Source: G963663315 sp965214205 (GTDB taxonomy: Bacteria; Pseudomonadota; Gammaproteobacteria; Arenicellales; Poriferihabitantaceae). From it: a DNA stretch of 64,000 nucleotides. Location of the stretch: positions 992,001 through 1,056,000 of the forward strand of contig OZ243941.1 of the NCBI GenBank assembly GCA_965214205.1, in the 5' to 3' direction. Within the stretch, counting starts at the first letter, position 1. Each line of letters starts with the position of its first letter. Shown here in pieces: positions 15,574-24,046 of this stretch. The position numbers and the translations under genes are program-made. Under the pieces are notes generated by a model. It saw only the letters and a list, made by a program, of their open reading frames with translations. It searched no databases and had not been told where the DNA came from.

Positions 15574-16407
15574 TCAGGCTTCGCGCTCCAGGACCGCGTA
15601 TGAATAAAGGTCGACCAGAGCGCTCAGGGAGGGCGCCATGTCCGGCGCCACCCGTTTACCGACATCAAGCAGTCCTTCCGACCTGGATACCTTGAGTTCG
15701 GTTCGTTGTTCGAACACGTCCAGGTCATCAAATCCGGTCAGCCATTTTACATTGAGCAGTTTCTCGAACATATCGGTGACCGCGGTGACCTGCTCAATGC
15801 CGGAGGTTCGATCAATGATCCGCTTTGAAAAATAATCGAAAGCGATGCTGAATCGGGGCAGTTCGCTGCATAGCCGGTCCAGAAAGCCGAAAAGCAGTTC
15901 ACCCGGCAGGTACATGGTGTTGCCTTCCCAGATAAACAAGGTTGGTTGCCCGGGATCAAGTCCCGCTCCTGTCAGCAAAGCCGGCAGGTCCGCCTCAAGA
16001 TAGTTGCACGGTACGCCCGCGCACGGTGTTATGCCATGCTCTTTCAGAACCTGGTTCTTGAACGACAGAACGGCTGGCTGGTCCACATCGTAAAAGGTAA
16101 CCCCCTCCGTCCGGAACACCTGAGCCCGCATATCGAAGCCGCAACCGAGCGTCACGATCTGGCGCATACCGTCTTCAATCCCGGCTTTGACGATTTCATC
16201 GAACAGGCAAAACCGGTAACGGAGTACCTCCCTGGTTTCGGGAAGAGCCGCCTCAAGCCGGCTGGTTTTCTCCTTGATGTCGTCATTGACGAACCATTTG
16301 GCATAAGGGTCATTGCACAGGGGGTGTTCAGTATCATTTTCCATCGCGCGAAAACACGCGATGACAAATGCGGTTGCGCCGATCTCATTAATATCTGTCA
16401 CGTTCAT
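15574..16407 (-). CDS. Class I SAM methyltransferase, PPM/LCMT family
   Basis: A 277-residue cytoplasmic methyltransferase. The SAM-binding glycine loop is VTLGCGFDMRAQVF, followed by FYDVDQPAVLSFKN for the acidic ribose-binding residue. The N-terminus has the leucine carboxyl methyltransferase-like DPYAKWFVND stretch. Members methylate carboxyl groups of small metabolites, polyketides or proteins. It is convergent with the DUF255 gene and 194 bases from DUF1097. The substrate is unknown. Confidence 0.85.
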   Translation of the reverse strand: MNVTDINEIGATAFVIACFRAMENDTEHPLCNDPYAKWFVNDDIKEKTSRLEAALPETREVLRYRFCLFDEIVKAGIEDGMRQIVTLGCGFDMRAQVFRTEGVTFYDVDQPAVLSFKNQVLKEHGITPCAGVPCNYLEADLPALLTGAGLDPGQPTLFIWEGNTMYLPGELLFGFLDRLCSELPRFSIAFDYFSKRIIDRTSGIEQVTAVTDMFEKLLNVKWLTGFDDLDVFEQRTELKVSRSEGLLDVGKRVAPDMAPSLSALVDLYSYAVLEREA

Positions 16408-16535
16408 CTCACCGGTAGATGGCAGGTAAATGAAATTAGCATTACTGTTACATCTTGTAAACCCTTGACAGGGAGGCTTTGAAGCGGGCTTTGAGGCAGG
16501 GCGATGCCCCGCTCATCAAGCATGCCGGGCTTATG

Positions 16536-16580
16536 GATTCCCGCTCCCCGACCGGAATCGGGGACAAGCTTCGCGGGATC
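16536..16580. repeat. REP-like nested palindrome
   Basis: Outer arms GATTCCCGC (16536-16544) and GCGGGATC (16573-16580) enclose inner arms TCCCCGA (16545-16551) and TCGGGGA (16558-16564). The flank ATGGATTCCCG is the familiar form of extragenic palindromes in many proteobacteria. It lies between two genes on the minus strand. A copy number cannot be judged from this window, where only one was noticed. Confidence 0.45.
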
Positions 16581-16601
16581 GGCAAAAGTATGGGTTGCCG
16601 G

Positions 16602-17117
16602 TTATTTTTTGGTTAATGCGGCGGCAAATTTGCCGGTAGCCATCCCGAACAGGGCGCCGATCACCATGGAAACGATGACCACGACCAGCGCGTTGTTGAA
16701 ACTCGGCGAAGTCAGGTTGCCAAGACTCAGTTTGTCAGGGGTCTGCAACAAAAATGCAAAGGTACAGGCATAGCCATAAGTGGTCGCCGGAATCGAGGAG
16801 AGAACCTCGATATCGGCCATTTTGGTATAGATGGCCACGCTTACGGCGACTACAATTCCGGCCCATACAGGCAGGGTCAGTGACTCGGCCAACGGAATGG
16901 CCAGGATGATGATGGCCGCTATCCAGGCCACAATCACGCCGAATATGTTACAGATGATCGTGCTCTTCAACGCCGCATTGTCGCCGCCGTTGTGGAAGTA
17001 GCAGGCCCAGGCCGCGAATGCGGCCCAGATGAGAATGGTGCCTATGGACAGAAATATCCATGTGGCGACGCCGGCAAGTAATCCGATACTGATAGTTAAA
17101 GGCATAAGACCTGTCAT
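16602..17117 (-). CDS. DUF1097 inner-membrane protein
   Basis: The 171-residue protein has about five hydrophobic helices and DUF1097 features (WIFLSIGTILIWAAFAAWACYFHNGG near the N-terminus, which carries the FxxWA..YF.GG pattern). The family is membrane-bound with unknown substrate; E. coli YcdZ is a member. It is divergent from the amidase gene starting at 17325, and the 207-base gap between them contains two GGTA-N4-TACC palindromes that could control either gene. A role in moving the amidase substrate or ammonia is only a guess. Confidence 0.85.
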   Translation of the reverse strand: MTGLMPLTISIGLLAGVATWIFLSIGTILIWAAFAAWACYFHNGGDNAALKSTIICNIFGVIVAWIAAIIILAIPLAESLTLPVWAGIVVAVSVAIYTKMADIEVLSSIPATTYGYACTFAFLLQTPDKLSLGNLTSPSFNNALVVVIVSMVIGALFGMATGKFAAALTKK

Positions 17118-17236
17118 GATAGCCTCCCAGGTTTTAACTGAAAATTGACCGGATTAGCCGGAACCTGTGCCAGACCGACACCGGATAACGCCAGTCCATC
17201 ACAGAATCATCAATCCGGGCCGGTTGAAAGTAAATA

Positions 17237-17272
17237 GGTAGAAATACCCAAAATACATAAGGTATAGTTACC
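17237..17272. promoter_or_regulatory. Second pair of GGTA-N4-TACC palindromes
   Basis: GGTAGAAATACC (17237-17248) and GGTATAGTTACC (17261-17272), 24 bases apart, lie between the divergent DUF1097 and amidase genes. A weak promoter TTGCGG-N17-GATACC (17279-17307) follows, so the second palindrome ends 6 bases from the -35. It is the same pattern as upstream of the FtsZ-like operon, suggesting one regulator for both. Confidence 0.4.
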
Positions 17273-17324
17273 GGCATGTTGCGGACATTTGTGGACAGGG
17301 TGATACCGGATGCGGGGGTGAAAA

Positions 17325-18773
17325 ATGCGGCCAGACGAGTATGCAAGGCTTGACGCGGTGGCTCTGGCCGCCGCGATCAAACGCGGCGAGGTGACCTGCG
17401 GCGAGGTTATCGAAGCCGCGATCAGCGCGATTGAGTGGTTGAATCCACAACTCAACGCAGTCGTCATCGAAAATTTCCAGAATGCGAGGCGGGCCGCGGC
17501 GTCGAACACCGCAGCGGGCGCGCTTGCCGGGGCGCCGTTTCTGCTGAAGGATGTCAACGTATTCACCCATGACATGCCGACCACGTTTTCCTGCCGGTTC
17601 TTCCGGGACGCCGCGCCTCGCGCCGACAGTGAAATTGTCAGGCGCTGGCGCAACGCTGGCCTGATCGTGGCCGGGAAAACCAACACGCCGGAATTTGCGG
17701 AGGATTTTGTCTGTGAGCCGACCTTTCGCGGCGCCGCGCTCAACCCGTGGAACCCCGCGCTCACCACCGGGGGCAGCAGCGGAGGGGCGGGAGCCGCGGT
17801 GGCGTCCGGCATGGCGCCTGTGGCCCATGGTACGGACCTTGGAGGTTCAATCCGGATTCCGGCCGCATGTTGCGGCGTATATGGCCTGAAGCCGACCACC
17901 GGCCTGAATCCGGTGGACGCCTCTCACCAGGAGTTGGCCAGCGGATTCAATTCCGATCACGTACTGACCCGCTCGGTTCGGGACAGCGCCGCCGCGCTGG
18001 ACATTACCGCAATACCGATTCCGGGATTCCGCTATCCGATATCGAAGGCGGTACCGTCTTTTCTGGATTGCCTCCGGCAGCCGCCTGGAAGATTGCGAAT
18101 CGGGGTCTGTACGGATACTCCGTCCGGGCAGCCCACGTCGTCGGGCCAACAGGCCGCGGTACAGGTTGCCGCGGAGTTGTTCGAGGAAAACGGGCACGAC
18201 CTGGTGGAGTATTCGTTTCCCCAGGGCCTGGATCCGGGCGAGTGGACAGACACGTTGTGGATGTTCGACATCGTTTATGAACTGGACCGGCAAATTGATC
18301 GGATGGGCCGGCAGCCACAGCGCGAAGAGATGGAGGCCCTGACTCATTACATCCGGGAGAAAGTCAGTTCAATGAGCGCGATGGATCATTATCATGCGCG
18401 CTTGAACGCACACCGAACCAGCGTCAGAATCATGAGTTCAATGGCTGATCTGGACCTGCTCCTGACTCCGGCGCTCGGGACTGACCCGGTACCTGTCGGT
18501 ACGCTCGACAGCCGTACAGCCGCGTTCGATTTTGAGCGCTGGACCACGCAGGGCTACCAGTTCGCTCCGTTTTCATATATCTGCAACGTCACCGGCCAGC
18601 CGGCCGCGTCACTGCCGGTCTGGCTTGCGGAGGAAGGGCCTCCCCATGCCATCCAGTTGGCGGGGCATTCGGGGCAGGACCATATTGTGCTGCAAGCCTC
18701 CGCGCTGATTGAAAAACACGGCGACTGGCAGGCTCATCTGCCGCCGATTCACGCGTCCGGGGCGAATTCCTGA
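17325..18773 (+). CDS. Amidase-signature hydrolase (first copy)
   Basis: The 482-residue amidase-signature family enzyme has the catalytic Lys in FLLKDVNV (~Lys75) and the Gly/Ser-rich stretch TTGGSSGGAGAAVASG with the cis-Ser. The nucleophile Ser is in GTDLGGSIRIPA. The C-terminal half (TPALGTDPVPVG, then TGQPAASLPV) is also typical. It hydrolyses a carboxamide to acid plus ammonia. The substrate cannot be told from sequence; relatives include aryl-acylamidases and enantioselective amidases acting after nitrile hydratase. It stands alone, divergent from DUF1097. It differs clearly from the other two amidases in the window, so it is not a recent duplication. Confidence 0.92.
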   Translation: MRPDEYARLDAVALAAAIKRGEVTCGEVIEAAISAIEWLNPQLNAVVIENFQNARRAAASNTAAGALAGAPFLLKDVNVFTHDMPTTFSCRFFRDAAPRADSEIVRRWRNAGLIVAGKTNTPEFAEDFVCEPTFRGAALNPWNPALTTGGSSGGAGAAVASGMAPVAHGTDLGGSIRIPAACCGVYGLKPTTGLNPVDASHQELASGFNSDHVLTRSVRDSAAALDITAIPIPGFRYPISKAVPSFLDCLRQPPGRLRIGVCTDTPSGQPTSSGQQAAVQVAAELFEENGHDLVEYSFPQGLDPGEWTDTLWMFDIVYELDRQIDRMGRQPQREEMEALTHYIREKVSSMSAMDHYHARLNAHRTSVRIMSSMADLDLLLTPALGTDPVPVGTLDSRTAAFDFERWTTQGYQFAPFSYICNVTGQPAASLPVWLAEEGPPHAIQLAGHSGQDHIVLQASALIEKHGDWQAHLPPIHASGANS

Positions 18774-18800
18774 TCGCAACCTCTATTCAGGCTGCCACGG

Positions 18801-19895
18801 TCAATCTTCCAGCAGCCGGAAAATTTTGCTGACCGCGGAGGGTATGCCGGGTTCGGTGTCCGTGGCCGGGGTATACCACAGAGCGCCCACCTCATCCAGA
18901 ACGGTGTCGGTTTTGGAAATGAGCGTGCAGATGACCGGGGTGATGTTCAATTCAAAATGGGTGAACGCATGGGTTACCTGATCCAGTCTGGTTCCGGCGT
19001 CCACTTCCAACCCAAGTTCGCGCCGGCACCATTGTCGGTGATCCACTTCGGGTTCGGTGATTTCCGGGAAGGACCACAGTCCGCCCCAGATTCCGGTCGG
19101 CGGACGGCGGATCAACAGATAACCGGATTTTTGGTCAGAATACCCGGATTGCCGGTCACGGATCAACAACATCCGGGCGCTTCGCGCCGGACGTGTCTTT
19201 CTCGGCATGGGTTCGGGGAGTTTGTCCTGGAGATTCCGGCTGAACGCGATACATCGGCGCTGCAAGGGGCAAATCCGGCAGTCCGGGCGGGAGCGGACGC
19301 AAACGGTAGCGCCCATATCCATCATGGCCTGGGTGTAATCCGCGACTCGCGCCGCCGGGGTCAGCCGTTCCGCAATTTCCCATAATCTGTTGCGGGTGGA
19401 GGCCTTGCCCGGATTTCCGAACACGCCGAAACAGCGGCTCAGAACCCGCTTGATATTGCCGTCCAGGACGGGGTGGCGCTGATGATCGGCAAGAGCCAGA
19501 ATAGAGCCTGCGGTGGAACGCCCGATACCGGGCAGGGCGATCACATCATTGAACGACAGCGGGAAAATGCCGTCATGGCGGTCGCGGATCTGTTGCGCGG
19601 CCCGATGCAGATTGCGGGCCCTGGCATAATAACCCAGCCCGGCCCAACAGGTCATGACCTCCCCCGGATCGGCGTTGGCCAGTGTGTTGATGTCTGCAAA
19701 CCGGGTCATGAACTTCTGATAATACGGGATCACGGTTTCCACCCGGGTCTGCTGCAACATGATTTCCGAAATCCAGATCCGATATGGCTCCCGGTCCTGC
19801 TGCCAGGGCAGGGAGTGGCGGCCATGCAGGTCGAACCATTCCAGTACAAGACGGGAAAAATCATTGTCTGGAGTTGGCCAGGCGGTTTCGCGCAT
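18801..19895 (-). CDS. mutY: A/G-specific adenine glycosylase MutY
   Basis: The 364-residue protein has the HhH-GPD fold. The catalytic Glu is Glu44 (ISEIMLQQTRVE). The helix-hairpin-helix is LPGIGRSTAGSILA, the catalytic Asp lies in VLDGNIKRV, and the 4Fe-4S loop has Cys spacing C-x6-C-x2-C-x5-C (CVRSRPDCRICPLQRRC). A C-terminal NUDIX-like domain (PTGIWGGLWSFPE) recognises 8-oxoguanine. It removes adenine mispaired with 8-oxoG. It is divergent from yejA, 134 bases away. Confidence 0.97.
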   Translation of the reverse strand: MRETAWPTPDNDFSRLVLEWFDLHGRHSLPWQQDREPYRIWISEIMLQQTRVETVIPYYQKFMTRFADINTLANADPGEVMTCWAGLGYYARARNLHRAAQQIRDRHDGIFPLSFNDVIALPGIGRSTAGSILALADHQRHPVLDGNIKRVLSRCFGVFGNPGKASTRNRLWEIAERLTPAARVADYTQAMMDMGATVCVRSRPDCRICPLQRRCIAFSRNLQDKLPEPMPRKTRPARSARMLLIRDRQSGYSDQKSGYLLIRRPPTGIWGGLWSFPEITEPEVDHRQWCRRELGLEVDAGTRLDQVTHAFTHFELNITPVICTLISKTDTVLDEVGALWYTPATDTEPGIPSAVSKIFRLLED

Positions 19896-20029
19896 GTTGC
19901 GAGTCTATCGAAGATGATGGCAGAAGAGAAACCTGAACTCAGGATAAAAGATGAGCCTTAATAACGATTCTGTGTCCAGGCAGTTGATGGCATAATCGAA
20001 ACCGTTATGAACGAACTCCCGTTATCCCG

Positions 20030-21895
20030 ATGACAAGAAAAAACAAGCCTGGACTCCGGCCAGGGACGATCAGCAGGCCGCTCCGTCCGGTGGCCGCAAT
20101 CTGGCTGGCGGCGGTCCTGGCGTTACCCATTGGAGTACAGGCGGAAGAAGACGTGGTCAGGAAAACGGCGATCTCGGAATTTGGTGAGCCGTTATATGCA
20201 GATGGCATTGAGCGCCTGCCCTATGCCAACCCGGATGCGCCTTCGGGAGGCAGGACGACGCTCAGTGATTTCGGCAGCTTCGATACGCTCAATACTTATG
20301 TGCAAAAGGGTGAATGGCCGTCCAGTATTGGCCTGGTATACGATCAACTGATGACTGGCTCCGGGGATGAAATAGATGGGATGTACGGTCTTATTGCTGA
20401 GTCTGTCGAGTACCCGGCTGACAAGAGTTGGGCCCTGTTCAACTTGCGCGAGCAGGCGGTGTATCACGATGGCATGCCGATTGTCGCGGAGGATTTCGTG
20501 TTTACGTTTGACACGATAAAGAATCACGGCAGACCGTTTTACCGATCTTTCTTCGAGGAGGTGACCGCTGCTGAGGCGTTGTCGCCACGCCGACTGAAGT
20601 TTACCTTTTCCAGTACCGATAGTATGAAGCCGATCATGACGGTGGCCGGGTTGTCGCCCTTGCCGTTACACTACTGGAAGGATCGGGACGTGACCGCTTC
20701 CACTCTTGAGCCGCCCTTGACCAGCGGCCCCTACCGGATAAAGGAGCTGGATGCGGGGCGTTCGATCACCTACCAGCGGGTTGAGGATTACTGGGCGAAA
20801 GACCTGCCGATCAAGCGGGGGCTGAATAACATCGGCGAGATTCGATATGATTATTACCGCGACCTGACGGTGCAATTCGAGGCCTTCAAGGCGGGCAAGA
20901 TTGATTTTCGCCAGGAGGCAAGCGCCAAGCGCTGGGTGACGGAGTATGATCTGGATGAGGTGGCGAGTGGTGAGATTGTCCGGCTCGAGATACCGAACAA
21001 GAGTCCGCGCGGCATGGGCGGTTACTTCTTCAATATGAACCAGCAGAAGTTCAAGGATGTGCGTGTTCGTGAGGCGCTGATGATTCTGTATGACTTCGAG
21101 ACCATACAGCGCACATTGCTGTACGGTAAATACAAGCGCATCAGTAGCTATTTCCCGAACTCCGATTACGGTTCGACTGGCGCTCCGACTGCTGCCGTAA
21201 AGGCCATTCTGTCCGACTTTGCCGGAGAGATTCCGGAGGCTGCCCTGCGCGACGCTTTCGTGCCGCCAAAAACCGACGGCAGCGGGCGTGACCGTGTCAA
21301 CAGGAGGGCTGCGTTGAGTCTGTTCAGACAGGCTGGCTGGGAGTTACAGGACGGTAAATTGATTTCCACGGAATCTGGTGAGCCGTTTCAGGTGGAACTG
21401 ATGACGGCCTGGCCGGAGTCCCAGCGCCTCGCCCTGCCCTATGTGGAGAACCTGAAAAAGTCAGGAATTGATGCTTCCATCCGCCTGGTCGATACCTCGC
21501 AATGGAGAACCCGGATTTACGATTATGACTTTGATCTGTGGGTGGGAGGACTCAATTTCTTCCCGCCTCCGGGCACTGAGCTGCGAAGTTTCTTCGGCTC
21601 TGCGTCTGCCGATGTACGCGGCGGTAATTCAGGTGGAATCCGCAATCCGGTGGTTGACGCGCTGATCGAACAGGCAATTGCGGCCCGGGACCTTGAAACT
21701 CTGCAAAACACTACGCAGGCGCTGGATCGAGTGCTGTTATGGAACCATTACGCGATTCCGACCTTTTACAAGGATGAAATCTGGGTGGCGTACTGGAACA
21801 AGTTCGGTTCTCCCGCACGCAAGCCGATCTATGGCACTGGTTTCCCCGGTAGCTGGTGGATAGATGCGGACAAGGAAAGCGCCCTGAATCGCTGA
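20030..21895 (+). CDS. yejA: Peptide ABC transporter, periplasmic binding protein YejA
   Basis: The 621-residue extracellular solute-binding protein family 5 member is longer than typical OppA, as in YejA. A basic N-terminus (TRKNKPGLRPGT) and a hydrophobic stretch ending LPIGVQAEE form a Sec signal peptide of ~38 residues. The YejA-like start of the mature part is KTAISEFGEPLYADG. It captures oligopeptides in the periplasm; E. coli YejABEF also imports microcin C. It is first in a four-gene operon. No good ribosome site precedes the ATG; an 8-codon ORF (20007-20033) ends in an overlap with it. Confidence 0.93.
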   Translation: MTRKNKPGLRPGTISRPLRPVAAIWLAAVLALPIGVQAEEDVVRKTAISEFGEPLYADGIERLPYANPDAPSGGRTTLSDFGSFDTLNTYVQKGEWPSSIGLVYDQLMTGSGDEIDGMYGLIAESVEYPADKSWALFNLREQAVYHDGMPIVAEDFVFTFDTIKNHGRPFYRSFFEEVTAAEALSPRRLKFTFSSTDSMKPIMTVAGLSPLPLHYWKDRDVTASTLEPPLTSGPYRIKELDAGRSITYQRVEDYWAKDLPIKRGLNNIGEIRYDYYRDLTVQFEAFKAGKIDFRQEASAKRWVTEYDLDEVASGEIVRLEIPNKSPRGMGGYFFNMNQQKFKDVRVREALMILYDFETIQRTLLYGKYKRISSYFPNSDYGSTGAPTAAVKAILSDFAGEIPEAALRDAFVPPKTDGSGRDRVNRRAALSLFRQAGWELQDGKLISTESGEPFQVELMTAWPESQRLALPYVENLKKSGIDASIRLVDTSQWRTRIYDYDFDLWVGGLNFFPPPGTELRSFFGSASADVRGGNSGGIRNPVVDALIEQAIAARDLETLQNTTQALDRVLLWNHYAIPTFYKDEIWVAYWNKFGSPARKPIYGTGFPGSWWIDADKESALNR

Positions 21896-21914
21896 TCCTG
21901 TCGGACCTGCTATC

Positions 21915-23024
21915 ATGCTGGCCTATATCATCCGTCGATTGTTGTTGGTGATTCCGACACTGCTCGGCATTCTGGTGGTCAATTTCGCGATCATCCAGTT
22001 TGCGCCCGGCGGCCCGGTTGAGCAGACTATCGCAAAATGGCAGGGGCAGGCGGTGGATGCCACCAGCCGGTTCGCGGGTACTGGATCGGATTTGCAGGGA
22101 GACAGTACCGGAGCCGCTGCCGGCGGTGGCGGTGGTACAAGCAAGTATCGCGGCGCACAGGGGTTGAGGCCGGAAATCATCGCCGAGATCGAGAAGCAAT
22201 ACGGCTTTGATAAACCGGCACATCAGCGTTTTTTCAAGATGCTGTGGGATTACATCCGCTTTGACTTCGGCGAAAGCTACTACAGTAACAAGCGGGTTAC
22301 CGAATTGCTGATAGAGAAAATGCCGGTCTCGATTTCTCTCGGGCTGTGGACTACGCTGATTGTCTATCTGGTCTCGATTCCGCTCGGTATTCGCAAGGCG
22401 GTTCGGGATGAATCGGCTTTCGATGTCTGGAGCAGCGGGATTATTGTCATTGGCTACGCCATCCCCGGTTTTTTGTTCGCGATTTTGCTGGTTGTCGTGT
22501 TCTCTGGTGGCAAGTATTTCGATCTCTTTCCATTGCGTGGACTGACTTCTGAGGGCTTTGATGAATTCCCCTGGTGGCGGCAGATACTGGACTATTTCTG
22601 GCATATTACCCTGCCGGTACTGTCCATGGTGATCGGGGGGTTCGCCACTCTCACCATGCTGACGAAAAACTCGTTTCTGGATCAGATCAAGCTACAGTAT
22701 GTATTGACCGCAAGGGCCAAGGGGTTATCCGAGAGCCAGATTCTGTATGGACATGTGTTCAGGAACGCGATGCTGATTGTGATTGCCGGATTTCCGGCGT
22801 TGTTTATCGGCATTCTGTTCACCGGGGCATTGCTGATTGAGGTGATTTTCTCTCTCGACGGGCTCGGATTGCTGGGTTATGAGGCGGCGCTGAACCGGGA
22901 TTATCCGGTGATGTTTGCGATTTTGTATATTTTCACGCTGGTTGGGCTGCTGATGCAGATTCTGCGTGATGTGATGTATACCATTATTGATCCCAGAATT
23001 GATTTTGAATCAAGGCCGGTGTAG
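21915..23024 (+). CDS. yejB: Peptide ABC transporter permease YejB
   Basis: A 369-residue permease with an N-terminal helix (MLAYIIRRLLLVIPTLLGI), a periplasmic insertion of ~60 residues rich in Gly/Ser/Thr characteristic of YejB, then five more helices. The EAA loop is ARAKGLSESQILYGHVFRNA and interacts with the ATPase. It pairs with YejE. Confidence 0.94.
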   Translation: MLAYIIRRLLLVIPTLLGILVVNFAIIQFAPGGPVEQTIAKWQGQAVDATSRFAGTGSDLQGDSTGAAAGGGGGTSKYRGAQGLRPEIIAEIEKQYGFDKPAHQRFFKMLWDYIRFDFGESYYSNKRVTELLIEKMPVSISLGLWTTLIVYLVSIPLGIRKAVRDESAFDVWSSGIIVIGYAIPGFLFAILLVVVFSGGKYFDLFPLRGLTSEGFDEFPWWRQILDYFWHITLPVLSMVIGGFATLTMLTKNSFLDQIKLQYVLTARAKGLSESQILYGHVFRNAMLIVIAGFPALFIGILFTGALLIEVIFSLDGLGLLGYEAALNRDYPVMFAILYIFTLVGLLMQILRDVMYTIIDPRIDFESRPV

Positions 23025-23026
23025 CG

Positions 23027-24046
23027 ATGTCTCCGTTAAGCGCTCGTCGATGGGAGAATTTCAAGGCAAACCGGAGAGGGTACTGGTCGCTGTGGATATT
23101 CCTGGCATTGTTCGTCTCCACCTTGATGTCGGAGTTGATTGCCAATGACAAGCCGATCCTGATTCGCTATGACAACGCCTTCTATACTCCGATTTTCCAG
23201 CGCTATGCGGAAACAGAGTTCGGTGGGGAGTTTGAGCTGGAAGCGGAGTATCGCGACCCTTATGTACAGGCATTGATTATGGACAAGGGCTGGATGATCT
23301 GGCCGTTGATACCCTGGTCCTACGATACCATTGATTATGAGCTCGAAGCGCCTGCGCCTTCACCGCCGTCCAGTCGTCATTGGCTGGGGACTGATGACCA
23401 GGCCAGGGATGTGCTGGCTCGTGTGGTATACGGATTCCGCATCTCGGCGTTGTTCGGGTTGTTGCTGACCCTGCTGAGTTCCGTTATCGGCGTCGCTGCC
23501 GGGGCCGTGCAGGGATACTTCGGGGGGCTGACCGACCTGATTATGCAGCGCTTTATCGAGGTATGGGAAGGGCTGCCGATACTGTACCTGCTGATTATTA
23601 TGGCTGCGGTTATCGAGCCCGGGTTTTTCAGCCTGCTGATCCTGATGCTGTTGTTTTCGTGGACCGGACTGGTCGCTGTGGTGCGCGCCGAGTTTCTGCG
23701 TGTTCGCAACTTTGAATATATCCGCGCCGCCAGGGCGCTGGGTGTCAGTGACAGCCGTATCATGATCCGGCACATACTGCCCAATGCAATGGTCGCGACC
23801 TTCACTTTCATGCCATTTATTCTGAGTGGTTCGGTGGCCACTCTGACCAGCCTGGATTTTCTCGGTTTCGGATTGCCTGTCGGCTCCCCTTCTCTGGGAG
23901 AGTTGCTGAACCAGGGCAAGAATAACCTGCAGGCGCCCTGGCTGGGAATTACCGGGTTCGCGGTGATTGGCCTGATGCTGTCGTTGCTGGTCTTTATCGG
24001 CGAGGCGGTGCGTGACGGCTTTGATCCGAGGAAGGTATTCTCATGA
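23027..24046 (+). CDS. yejE: Peptide ABC transporter permease YejE
   Basis: The 339-residue inner-membrane permease opens with SARRWENFKANRRGYWSLWIF, typical of YejE/DppC-type N-termini. A periplasmic segment between helices 1 and 2 contains LGTDDQARDVLARVVYG. The EAA loop is RAARALGVSDSRIMIRHILPNA. It follows yejB by two bases and overlaps yejF by four (ATGA). Confidence 0.94.
   Translation: MSPLSARRWENFKANRRGYWSLWIFLALFVSTLMSELIANDKPILIRYDNAFYTPIFQRYAETEFGGEFELEAEYRDPYVQALIMDKGWMIWPLIPWSYDTIDYELEAPAPSPPSSRHWLGTDDQARDVLARVVYGFRISALFGLLLTLLSSVIGVAAGAVQGYFGGLTDLIMQRFIEVWEGLPILYLLIIMAAVIEPGFFSLLILMLLFSWTGLVAVVRAEFLRVRNFEYIRAARALGVSDSRIMIRHILPNAMVATFTFMPFILSGSVATLTSLDFLGFGLPVGSPSLGELLNQGKNNLQAPWLGITGFAVIGLMLSLLVFIGEAVRDGFDPRKVFS

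Noticed and set aside
20007..20033. Eight-codon ORF MNELPLSR overlapping the yejA start, reminiscent of a microcin C precursor peptide
   Set aside because: No ribosome site, does not end in Asn as microcin C peptides do, and no MccB-like gene follows. Chance, or at most a translational coupling leader.
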